Shown: positions 31,946-41,490 of the stretch, in pieces | How the letters are laid out: each line of letters begins with the position of its first letter | Position numbering within the stretch: position 1 is the first letter of the stretch | Assembly (NCBI RefSeq): GCF_000372725.1 | Contig: NW_005201058.1 | Span: 165,436-229,435, forward strand | Length of the DNA: 64,000 nt | Direction of reading: 5' to 3' | Source of the DNA: Emiliania huxleyi CCMP1516 | Taxonomy: Eukaryota; Haptophyta; Isochrysidales; Noelaerhabdaceae | Translations under genes and position numbers: made by a program | Notes under the pieces: generated by a model | The model's database searches: none | Told to the model about the DNA's origin: nothing | What the model saw: only the letters and a program-made list of their open reading frames with translations

Positions 31946-33081
31946 GGGCGTTCGGCGGCGGGATGGGAGCTGCCGCCCCCCTCCCTACTGCCGCCCCCCT
32001 CCCTGCCACCGCCCCCCTCCCTGCCTCCGCCCTCTCTCTCCTCGCCCTCTCTGCAGGGAGGAGGGCGGCGGCAGGGAGGGCGGCGGCGGAGGCGCGGCAT
32101 CTCGAGGCGCGGGCGCGTCTCGGGGATGCGGTGAGCAGGCAAGAGTGCACCAGCTGTCGCCCACCCGCTGGGCCTAGGAGGGCGCCCTCCGCGCGGCTGC
32201 TCTCGGTCTGTATCTCCCCTGTAGTATCTCATCTGTGTCTCGCCTGTATCTCGGCTGTATCTCGGCTAGATCTCGCGCCTTGAGGTCGAACCGCTCGTGC
32301 ACCGGCTTGTCGATGGGGAAGATGTTGCCCATCACGACGAAGTAGACGACCTTGCCGCTCCGCTGCTGCACGCGGTGCAGCCCGAAGAAGCGGCACAGCA
32401 GCGTGAACCGGTGAGACATCAGGTGCTGGTGGTACGGGGGCAGCGCGGACATCAGAAAAGCCGCCTGCGCGCGCGACGGCGCAGAGGCGTGGGCGGCGGC
32501 GCTGCAGCGGCGGTGCCTCGCTTCTTGCCCAGAGCGAGCGAATCGGGGCAGTGGTTGCGCTCCGCCCCGCCGGTCCTTCCGGGCGCATCTGCGGGGGCGC
32601 GCGCCTCGCGCTTTGTGCATGTCTTGAGGACAAAGCGGTAGTCTGCCGAGTAGAAGAAGAAGGAGCCCGACTTGGAGTTTGTGAACATCTCGACGAGCAC
32701 GTACTCCGACGTGAGCGAGAGCATGTAGTCCTGCGACGAGATTCCGAAGCGCTCGCGCAGCTGCCGAAATATGAGTGGCGAGTACTCCTTGAAGCGGTAG
32801 TCGGAGTGGCTGTGCGCAGGCGTCTCGGGCGTGCCAGAGGCGAGGAAGTCGCCCTCCCAATTCTGGTTGAACTCGGCGGGGCCCATCTCGGCGGGCAGCT
32901 CCTTGGACGCGAACTTGCCCACCGCAGTGCGGATGCCCATGAGCATCATAAAGATGAGCTCGAACGAGTCGTGGTCGGACGTGATCATCTTGGAGGTTGC
33001 AACCTTGGATGACTCGCCCAGCCCGGCCTCGCTGGATTCGGCGCGGCTCGGCCCCGGGTCCATCGGTGGAGGCGCAGGCAT
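30795..33081 (-). CDS. Phosphatidylinositol-phosphate kinase (PIPK catalytic domain)
   Basis: Phosphorylates phosphatidylinositol phosphates at membranes (PI4P 5-kinase class likely; subtype not determined). Exons: 33081-32605, 32464-32279, 31798-31721, 31680-31621, 31541-31443, about 31360-30959 and 30899-30795. Family landmarks: SKMITSDHDSFELIFMMLMG, YSPLIFRQLRERFGI, SGSFFFYSADYRFVLK, MLS..PYHQHLMSHRFTLLCRFFGLHRV, VVMGNIFPIDKPVHERFDLK, VLKDLDFINAKRKLLLG, EVIDYSILIGIHR, VYYVGVIDILCEYGFQKQLEH and near the end SVVDPVQYSARFQNFL. The usual DLKGS motif is split by an intron and seems to continue as DLK-AR. Most introns read GC-AG; the one after ERFDLK holds a GAGATACAGCC-type minisatellite. Between EVID and YYVG lies a Gly/Val-rich insert of simple (GGGV) type. 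Confidence 0.86.
31140..31210 (-). repeat. GGGV-coding simple repeat within the PIP kinase
   Basis: Four near-perfect copies of ccgccgaccccc encode GGGVGGGVGGGVGGG on the minus strand, in the insert region of the kinase. Confidence 0.7.
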
Positions 33082-33333
33082 CGCAGGGCCCTCGAAAGGC
33101 CACAGTCCGTCGCGCTCCCCTGACTCGGCGTGCGCCCGTCTAACGAGAGTTCACGGCTGGGGCTGTGAGGAACCCTATATATCTAGGAAGTGGAACCAGA
33201 AGATTTGGGGGGGGGGGGGGGGGGGGGACGAGTTGGCGGGACGAGGGCGGCGAATTGCGTGGTACTGCGTTCGCTGCCGCTGGCTGCACCTGGCTGCCGC
33301 CGGCTGCCGCTGGTTGCTGGGCGCCCGCCGCAA

Positions 33334-33969
33334 ATGGAAGACGAGGACTACGTGGTGGCGGCGGCCGCGGGGGCCGCTGGCACACGAGGTGCTCGCCGCC
33401 TCCGCCGCGACGCGGTGAGGCACAGAGCATGGAGAGCCGAGCGCATCGGCGCATTGGGCCATCGCGTTGCTGTCAGGGCCTCGGCGACGGAGAGCGGGGC
33501 CGAGGAGGACGAGGCCGGGGCGGCGTTCAAGTGGAAGTGGAACATCGACGGAGGGAAGCTCTTCGAGGAATGCCTCCGCAGGGCCAAGCTGGAGGGGCAT
33601 CTGCCCGATCTCATGCGCGGCTGCCCTTTCAGCGGGCAGACGGCCCTGACGCGGAGCATGCTGCGCGCGCTGACTCTTCCTTACGTGACACGGGCTCTCA
33701 ACGGCGACTTTCCAGGATCAGACCTGAAGGCAGCGGAGGAGGCGCACATCGCCAGTCTGGACGCGTATTGCCGCAAGCATTGGGCTCCGACGGGGCAGGT
33801 GGCAAATGGCCGATGGCCGGGCGGTGCGCCGCTCTGGTGGCGTACAAGGGCCAGCCTGGACGACGGGGAGTGGGTGGCGCGCGCCTCCGTGGCGAGCGTG
33901 GCGACGCACTCGACGAGCGCCTTCTGCAGGTCGAGGGGGAGGTGCCTGCAGGGAGCAGGAAGTGTCTAG
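33334..33969 (+). CDS. Hypothetical protein
   Basis: Reads MEDEDYVVAAA, then FKWKWNIDGGKLFEECLRRAKLEGHLPDLMRGCPFSG, then SDLKAAEEAHIASLDAYCRKHWAPTG; this middle part looks like real protein. Past GTGQ-like codons at 33800 (CAG|GTGGCA) the frame turns Arg/Trp-rich, so a donor there and an unseen 3' exon are likely. No family is recognised. It points towards the 3' end of the minus-strand membrane gene. The upstream G-run at 33208-33227 interrupts the putative leader. Confidence 0.45.
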   Translation: MEDEDYVVAAAAGAAGTRGARRLRRDAVRHRAWRAERIGALGHRVAVRASATESGAEEDEAGAAFKWKWNIDGGKLFEECLRRAKLEGHLPDLMRGCPFSGQTALTRSMLRALTLPYVTRALNGDFPGSDLKAAEEAHIASLDAYCRKHWAPTGQVANGRWPGGAPLWWRTRASLDDGEWVARASVASVATHSTSAFCRSRGRCLQGAGSV

Positions 33970-33999
33970 GAAGTGTCTAGGACGTGTCTCAGAAGGGGC

Positions 34000-36900
34000 A
34001 TTCCGCAGGGCGGGCGAAGGGGAGGGGAAGGGGGGGGGGGGGGGGGAGGTACCCCGTCGCCCTGGTGCCGCGCGTCGCGGCCGCAGAGACGCGGAGGTCG
34101 AGCTGCACTGCTCTCGCCGGGTCGCCCGGCACGCGGAGCACGCCTGATGCAATGAGCAAAAGAGGATGCAACATAGTGTGGAGACAGCCTCGCCAGGCAC
34201 GCGGAGCACGCCCTGGAGCCGCAGCAGGTACGCCGTCTGGAGGAAGCTGCACACCTCCTCGACCGTGCCCTCGCACAGCGCCGCCTATCAAATGCGGCTA
34301 TTGTTCATCTCACCGGTTATGGTTGTGTCTATGTCATCACGTGTATATTTCCGCCTGCAGCCACCGCAGGTACGCACGGTTGCCCTCGTCCTCGCTCTCG
34401 AGCTGCTGGCTCTGCACGGCGAGATTGCGCGAGATTACGCGAGACCACCCGAGACTTCCCGAGAAAGCCCCAGCCACTCGAGCGATCGAGATTGCTCGAG
34501 ATGGCCCCGGTGTGCCCAAGTGTGCCCGAAGGCATCCGAGAGTGCCCTTAGATTGGCCGAGGTGCCCGAGATTGCGCGAGATCGCGCGCCTGCACCGACT
34601 GCGCTAGCTCGCGCACTCCCTCTGCCACGGAGCGGCGGCCGGCGGGCGAGAGGAGGAGCTGCTGCAGCGCCTCGGACAGCTGCTTGGAGAGCGGGCCCAG
34701 CACGCCCTGCACGGCGGCGGTGAGCGGCTGCCTGTGCACGCGGCAGCCGGCCGGAGAGATCACGAGATAGGGGGAGATATCACGAGATAGGGGGAGATAG
34801 GGGGAGATGGGGGGAGATAGGGGGAGATGGGGGGAGATGAGGGGAGATGGGGGGAGATATGGCCTGTGCAGCGGCAGCCGGCCGGAGGCGTCGTGCTCGT
34901 TGAGGCCGCCCACCGTGAAGAGGAGCTGCAGCAGCCGCGTGGCGGGCGCGTGCAGCTGCTTGGGCAGTGGCCCGCAGGCGATCAGCATCAGGTGCGAGAG
35001 GAGGTCCCCCGCCTTGGCCTTGGCCTGGGAGATAGGGGGAGATATGGGAGATGGGGGGAGATATGGAGGTCCCCCGCCTTGGCCTTGGCCTGCAACTCGT
35101 CCCGCCCGTCCGGAGATGTGACGAGATAGGGGGAGATAGGGGGAGATAGGGGGAGACAGGGGAGATAGGGGAGATGGGGGGAGACAGGGGAGATAGGGGA
35201 GATGGGGGGAGATAGGGGAGATAGGGGGAGACATGGCCTGCAGCTCGTCCAGCCCGGCTGCAGGCGAGGGCGCCGCCTGCCGGAGATAGGGGGAGATAGG
35301 GGGAGATATGGGCCTGTGCAGCGGCAGCCGGCCGGAGGAATCACGAGAGAGGGAAAGAGGGGGGGCGAGTGCGCCGCCTGCCGGAGCCGGCGCGTGCCGC
35401 GGCCGTGGGCGAGATGCGCCGCGAGGCCGCGCAGCCACGCATTCGCCTCGAGGAGCGCGCCGAGGTCACCCGTTGACGGAGCCGCGTGGCGCGGCTCGAG
35501 CAGGTCGAGCAGGTGCGAGTAGACGGCGAGCAAGCTCGGAGGCAGCAGCAGTAGCGCGGCGACGGCGGGCTTTGTCGGGCCGCGGGACGCGAGGCCGGAC
35601 GAGACGAGAGAGCGCCTGTCTCGGCGGGTCTCGGGGGTGATCCCGGCGGATCTCGGGTGATCTCGGGTGATCTCGGCGGATCTCGGGTGATCTCGGATGA
35701 TCGCGGCGGATCTCGGGTGATCTCGGCGGATCTCGGCGGATCTCGGAGGAGGCGCGCGTGAGGAAGGGCAGCGCAAACAGCGCCGGCCAGACGGTCGCGG
35801 AGACGACGACGAGGTCGGCAAGCAGCTCGAGCAGCGAGAGCAGCCGTGAGCGCGGCGGCGGCGGGCGCGGGCGAGGCGCGTCGACAAACGACTTGCCGCC
35901 GTGCACTGGCGACGCGGGCTCCTCCTCCTGCCGGTGGGTTCGGGTACCGTGGGGTAGGGGAGGGTGGGTTCGGGTACCGTGGGGTAGCGGGGCGCTGGCT
36001 CCTCCTCCTGCCCCGCGCCGCCGAGCGAGCGGAGGCCCGCCCACCTACCACACCACCCACGGGACTGAACACACACCGGATTCGAGACTCTGGAGGTGTG
36101 GGACTAGGTCGGTGCGACGGAGCGAGGCGAGGCCAGCCCACCAGCGCACTCGGCGCAGGCTGGCGGCGACGCTGCAGAGCACCTTGAGCCCGAGGACAGC
36201 GCCTACACGGATGGCCCGGCCCAACTCCGAGTCCTGATTCAACTAATGAACAGCTCGGGCCACCGCGCCGAGGTAGAGGAGGAGCACCCAGTGCTCGCTC
36301 CTCGCGCTCTCGAGCCGCAGCGCGACCGCCTGCCAGGAAGACGAGATCCGCCGAGATCCGCCGAGATCAGCCGAGATCAGCCGAGATCAGCCGAGATCAG
36401 CCGAGATCAGCCCAGATCAGCCCAGATCAGCCCAGATCAGCCCAGATTAGCCCGCCTGCCAGAAGACGTAGCTAGGCGGCGCCAGCGCCAGCAGCCTCGC
36501 GCACAGGACGAAGGGGGCGGTGAGCATGCTCAGCATGGCGAGGCTGGTCGCGCCGTTCAGGAAGAAGAGGGGCGCCCACAGGTCGAGCGCGAGCTGCTCG
36601 GCGAGGGCGGGCTGCCCAAGCACCGCCACGGCGGTGCGGTAGAGGCACGACCAGTGCTGCACCGCCACCAGCCTCTCGAGCGAGCGGAACGCCGCCTCCT
36701 GCGTCACGCGGCTAGGAGGCAGCCGGGCGACGCGCGCCTGCCACGCGAGGGCTCCCAGCTCGAAGGTGTGCAGCAGCGCGAGGCAAAAGAGCAGGGCGCC
36801 GCCGACGCCGCGCAGCAGCGAGAGCAACCTCTCCACTCGCTCTCCAGCGCCGAAGCCTCGCCCCGCGAAGCTGCAAGCCACGCACGCCAGGCCGACGCCG

Positions 36901-37502
36901 ACCTGCCGCTTGAAGCGCGTCAGCGGCGGCGTGCCGTCCGCAAACGCCTCGGCCAGTCCGGCCCCCTGCGGCCCCGACTGCAGCCGCTGCATCGCGCTAC
37001 CGGACGCGGCGGCGACGGCGCCGAGCGAGCGTCGCGCCTGGTCGAGCGGGTGCGGCTCCTCCGGTGCGATCCACTGCCACACTGACCACGCGCCGTCGTC
37101 GCGCTGCGGCGATAGCTCCCTCCAGCGCAGCATCACCAGCAGCGCGGCGGCGAGGATGCTCAGCACGACCAACGGCCCGAGCCACGCGGACCGGTGGAGG
37201 TTGCGTGGGGAGTGCCGCAGCGCGGAGTTGCGGACGAGGGCGCCGAGCCAGAGGTTTGCCGTGTAGGCGACGGCCAGCGACACGAGCTGCTGGGTGAGCA
37301 GCCACGCGAGTTGCAGGTAGGAGCGGAGGGGACCGGCGAGCGCCACCGCCAGGTCCTTGAGCCGCAGCAGGTCCGCGATGTGCCGGCCGAGAGCGTCTGG
37401 CTCTAGGATGTCGCGCTCCGGGACGGAGGAGACCGCTGAGACAAAGAGGGCGATGCCGACGCCGATCAGGATCCCGAGGAAGACGCTAGTGCCGTCAACC
37501 AT
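34000..37502 (-). CDS. Multi-pass membrane protein of unknown family with minisatellite-filled introns
   Basis: Starts MVDGTSVFLGILIGVGIALF (37502), giving at least six hydrophobic segments in the first exon (to about 36456), e.g. WLGPLVVLSILAAALLVML and LFFLNGATSLAMLSMLTAPF. Exon 2 gives AVALRLESARSEHWVLLLYLGA. Later exons encode DSELGRAIRVGAVLGLKVL, LLSLLELLADLVVVSATVWPALFALPF, PAVAAL...VYSHLLDLLEP...LRGLAAHLAHG, AAPSPAAGLDELQ, a block with HLMLIACGPLPKQLHAPATRLLQLLFTVGGLN, QPLTAAVQGVLGPLSKQL, SQQLESEDEGNRAYLRWLQ, and AALCEGTVEEVCSFLQTAYLLRLQG joined to VLRVPGDPARAVQLDL. The chain is consistent, but several boundaries and the C-terminus are not fixed. An in-frame TAG at 36243 must lie in a 33-nt intron or end the gene early. 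Confidence 0.55.
34745..35345. repeat. GGGAGATA minisatellites with three copies of an exon edge
   Basis: Arrays of agatagggggagat-type units (34757-34860, 35026-35065, 35117-35235, 35280-35310) are interleaved with three copies of cctgtgcagcggcagccggc (or the close form gcctgtgcacgcggcagcc) at about 34728, 34863 and 35310. There are also two copies of tcccccgccttggccttggc at about 35005 and 35071. These copies are exon ends of the membrane gene repeated within its introns. Confidence 0.8.
35630..35755. repeat. Minisatellite of gatctcgg(c/g)g units in intron
   Basis: About twelve copies of a ten-base unit of the form gatctcggcg / gatctcgggt. It lies between the exons encoding LFALPFLTRA and PAVAALLLLP. 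Confidence 0.8.
36340..36455. repeat. Minisatellite of gccgagatca / gcccagatca units in intron
   Basis: About eleven ten-base units lie between the exon ending YVFWQ and the exon starting AVALRLES. The sequence tggcaggcgg is present at both intron edges. Confidence 0.8.
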
Positions 37503-37744
37503 TCGCGAGTGATGTTCGGTGCCTCCACACAGAGCCGACTGGCTGGATTGGACTGGCGGGCGACCAGAAGTCCTTCTTTCTTTTTTTCCCGGGAACACAT
37601 TTGTTTCTTTTTAGCTTTTATTTTCTTCCCCGTGGTCGCTCTGTGGTCGCTGTGGTTGCCTGAGTCCATGGCGCGCGCCGACACCGAGGACCAGCGGATC
37701 GAATTAAAAAAGGCTAAGCTCATTAAAAAAGCCACGCACTCCAG

Positions 37745-37955
37745 CGAAACCCGAGAGTGGGACGACCGCGAGGTGGCATGAAGGTTGCAGCGAGAATCGG
37801 CGAGAGACTGCGAAGAGAGATAGGAAGAGGCGGACGCCCAAGGGTGGGCGACGGCTAGCGCATCACACCCCTCTCCTTAAAATCCCTGTGTGGTGGCGGC
37901 GTGCCGTTCTCCCATCCCTCCCTTGGGTTGTCCGTTTTCTTTCTTTCTTTTTGGT
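37745..37955 (+). repeat. Copy of the 17.2 kb repeated element
   Basis: Matches 17605-17815 closely: gtggcatgaaggttgcagcg, gggtgggcgacggctagcgc, ctccttaaaatccctgtgtg and the following pyrimidine tract. It starts inside the coding tail, so it is a truncated copy. Confidence 0.8.
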
Positions 37956-38039
37956 GATCTGTGATCTGTGAGGGTCCGCCCGCAGGCGCATTTTGTATAC
38001 CGAGGCGGTGCCCGGTGCCGAACCTGTCGGACCTTAAGA

Positions 38040-38150
38040 CAGCATTGACCATTGAGCACTTGAGCACTTGATAGGGTCGATTCCGCATGGTACGGGACCC
38101 CTCGATCGTCTCGCCCTGTCATAACAAACACGGTACAGGATCGAGAGGTG
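38040..38150 (-). repeat. Small dispersed repeat
   Basis: Reverse complement of 50985-51110 and, in part, of 9215-9275: the blocks ctcaagtgctcaag, ggaatcgaccctat, gatcgaggggtcccgta and gtaccgtgtttgttatga are shared. Confidence 0.7.
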
Positions 38151-38239
38151 CACGCTGCTGAGGGACCCCAGAGGGTAAATCGAGCAGTGTCCGTCCCCCC
38201 TCTCCATCATCTCACTGGGAGACGTCGGCGGTGGTGGCG

Positions 38240-39146
38240 GTGTGACCGATCGAGCTACAAGAGGAGCTTGTTCAGCAGGCCGGGATAGTCAGATGCACTA
38301 CCTCACTGGGCCTGAGACCACCGTACGACAGCATCCCGTCAACCCTCCGGATTTGTGTGGGGTCGAACCACTCCGGGATGGGCAAGCCCATTGTTGTAAC
38401 GTCAGCTCGCCTGCGATAGGAAGCGGAGGATATGGGGTCCACTCCGAAGAGAGTCGGGCGGGAGGGGGTGGGGCCAGCAGGGAGGGAGAGGGGGGTCGGC
38501 AGGGGGGGGGGGGGGGGGGGGACGAGCGGGGGCGCAGCCAAATTGCGAATCGAGATTTTGATGGCCCAAACGTAGCAACTCGTAGGCGTATTACACACAC
38601 AGAGATCAGCGCGCCGACACATAGCAACTTGCCCATCAACTGGTTAATTGTCAAAATTCCTGTTGTGCAAGAGGGGAGAGGGCTCTGACGGAGTGTGTGG
38701 CGGGAGAGGGCAGGGAATGGGCGCGGGGGAGGGGGGGGGGAGGGGAGGGGGGGCTCAGCCGTGCAAAAAGCAGCAATTAATAATATTAACGAAGAAATAT
38801 TGCTCGGCCGTTCCATGAAGTCCGTCTCGATCTGGAGGAGACGGTTCAACCCCGTGAGGACCAGATCACGTTCACATTGTCGTAGCCGGAGGGGATGTTG
38901 ACCTTTAGCCCTTGGAGCCAACCTTCCGCTTTGGTTTCCCCCCCCCAAACCATTCGGCCAACTTTTACCAAATGCCAAAGTTGCACTTTACCACTCGGGA
39001 GCGAGTGACGGATAAAGTCGTGTGAAAGAGCTGTGAAAGCGAAAGTATCGAAATTAATTGCCCGCCGCAGGCGAAGAAAATTTTCAGGGTTTTTGGTCTC
39101 CTACGCCAAAGAAATCGAAGATTTCGGCGGGCGCCCGACGCGCGGT
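38240..39146. other. Lower-GC interval with decayed ORF pieces
   Basis: The minus strand reads protein-like LPIPEWFDPTQIRRVDGMLS near 38310-38400 and DLVLTGLNRLLQIETDFMERPSN near 38790-38870, separated by stops, frameshifts and G-runs (38500-38520, 38725-38740). These look like remains of a gene or transposon. The family is not recognised, so no CDS is called. Confidence 0.4.
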
Positions 39147-39769
39147 ATGGAGCACGCGCGCTGCCCGGCATGCCTGGAGCATCCAAACGAGACGCACGGC
39201 GTCGCTCAGCCGTGTCCACGCGGCTTCGCTCCTGTCCTAACCGGCGCCATCTGGGCGGCTGCTGCGGAGCTGCTGCCGGCGGTGCGGCAACTGGCCGACA
39301 GATACAACGCTCAGGGCACCCGCCGGCGATTCACTGGAAAGGAACGAAGGCGCCGCTGTCGGCGATTCACCGCCGTTCGTTCCCGTCTCTCAAGCTGGCT
39401 ACACCGTCCATGGACGAGGGAGACGTCGCCTCCTCTTTCGTCCCGGGCACTGTTCGCGCCGGAAGGCACCGTACACTGCGAAGTACATTAGCCTTCATCT
39501 CTCCTACCGCCGGCCGGGAGTGCAGCCTTCGCCATCGCTGAGTGAGTTTATCCTCGACTTTGGCACCTGCGAAGTAATGAACAACATGCAGTACGTCATA
39601 TGCAATGGCGCTATGACAGCCCTGCGATGGGCGTCCTCGACGCAGACGAGGCGGAGCTCATCTGCACGGCGCAGATCGCCGACTTTCTCTCTCTCCCTGC
39701 GCGAGTGGTTGCGCCACCGTGGATGAGGCATATGGGCTGGGCAGGGGAGTTGGTAGAGGAGGTCGACTG
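39147..39769 (+). pseudogene. Probable frameshifted gene of unknown family
   Basis: Three protein-like stretches lie in successive frames. The first is MEHARCPACLEHPNE...IWAAAAELLPAVRQLADRY (39147-39310), with a CxxC pair. The second is GDSPPFVPVSQAGYTVHG, then APYTAKYISLHLSYRRPGVQ, then LSEFILDFGTCEVMNN (about 39300-39590). The third is YDSPAMGVLDADEAELICTA, then ARVVAPPWMRHMGWAGELV, ending at the TGA of 39769. No splice signals bridge the frames well, so a decayed gene is more likely than introns. The duplicated cggcgattcac motif at the first frame change suggests a local duplication. Confidence 0.4.
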
Positions 39770-41490
39770 AGGGCGCGAGGCCGCCAATCGTCACAGTCTG
39801 CTGCTGACTGTCGGTCGCTGACTGGTTGCGCATTGCGCTGGCCGCGCAGCGGCCTTTAGAAAATTTTGGCCGCAGGCCTAGGTTTTGAAAGATCAAGAGA
39901 ATAAGCGCCGGTGAGTCTTTCAGAAGCTGCCGTTTGCGGCTTCCTAAGTCAATTTTTCGAGAGGAACGTTTTGGCTGAGCTATAACGGCTCCAAAGTCGC
40001 GCGATCATCGAGTTTTGAGTCAATAATTATGAAAGGAAAGGGCTGGCGAGAATTATAGCTCAGCCAATCGATTCAGCGTGCTCTGAAACGCCCAAAACCG
40101 TCGAGTTTTTCACCGTGGTCCAAACAGAGAGCTTAATATTTTGATTTTCTTGGCCACGGCCACGATTACCCGTCACTCGCTCTCGGGCAAATTCGCGGCC
40201 GCTCGCCGGAGAGCTATGCATGAAGCGGCCGGCGCGCCACCGCAGCTCACCGATGGAGCTTGCGCCGCGGCTCAATCCACAGGCGCAGCAGCATTGCGAC
40301 GCATTCTCCAAGCACGGCCTCTGGCGTTGCGAGTGCACAGAGCAGTATAGCACTACCGTAGTGGCACTAGACATTACACCACTGCCGAAGGAAATTACCA
40401 CATTGCAGATCGTGTAAATGGACTCTCTTGAGTGGTAACGGAGACGGTCAAGAGACTCTAGGGGAGAGAGAGTGTGTGAAGGAATTTTCCCTCAAACGCC
40501 ATCGTCTGGGCCACCCAGGGCTGTGCAGACCTTTGCCCCGCTGGCCAGCTGCCACTCACATGCACACCCCTGGGGTTGGACAGCAAGAAACCGGCGCTCT
40601 GCGCGTGACCACGCGACCATCGGTGCAGGGCAAGGATGCCTTGCAATGCACAGGCCAGTTCCTGTGACGCGGCACATTTCGTCCACAAGAGTGGCCGTCC
40701 TAGGAGGCAAAGGCGGAAGTGGCGGTGTCGGCCGCGGCGAGCGTGGTGCTGGAGGTGACGGCAGGGGCGGAGGCCGAGGCGACAGAGGCGGCGGGGGTGG
40801 CGGCGGCGGTGGAGACAGCAGCAGCAGCGACAGTGGCGCCCTCGGCGCCCTGGCACAAAGCCGACGTCTGCTGGATCGGCTCTCGTTGGACGTCTTTACG
40901 GCGCTCGAAGTGAGTGTCGGCATGGGCTCTTCTACGGCACAGAAGTCGGCGCCGCAGCTTCCCGATGCGGACGACCACACAGTGCTGGGCGGGTGAATAA
41001 GCGTTCGACCTAAGGCGATCATGCCTTGCTTGGTGGTGTCTGCATCGTGCTTTCTGAGGTCCGTACCATCGCCGACGCCTCTACGAAAGTCGGCGCTCGT
41101 TCCATTTTTTTGGACATTGAACTGCCGCCTCGCCCATCTCTCATGGAGATGACTGCTCTATTGAATTATAATATTTATTACACCTTCACTACATCATCAG
41201 ATCGAACCGCGCCCGCGCGCGGCCGCAAGATCACACAATCATGATGGGCATGTCTCGTCGTTCGGGGCGGCGGCCCTTCCCCTTCGACATGTGCATGTAC
41301 GATGTATGTGTATGTAAAAGAGTGAGAGCAAGAATTTCGTCAGGGAGCAAGAATTTCGTCAGTGAGACGCGGCTGGCGACGGAGGAGGCTCAACGTGAGG
41401 CGGCGGCGGCGGACGTGGCGCGGGCGCAGGCGGAAGTAGCGGCGGAGCGGCGGCGGGGGGAGACAGAGGCGAGGCTGCCATGGGGGGCTA
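39770..41490. other. AT-richer interval, one weak Gly-rich ORF
   Basis: 39830-40420 has clearly lower GC than the rest of the window. The sequence gctgagctataa / ttatagctcagcc forms an inverted pair at about 39972 and 40054. A plus-strand ORF (40472-40996) ends with a Gly-rich run followed by SGALGALAQSRRLLDRLSLDVFTALEVSVG, which may be real, but its first half is not convincing. Between 41000 and 41490 nothing is called. Confidence 0.35.

Noticed and set aside
34745..35345. Minisatellite-rich stretch as centromere or origin
   Set aside because: The arrays lie inside introns of one gene and alternate with its exon sequences.
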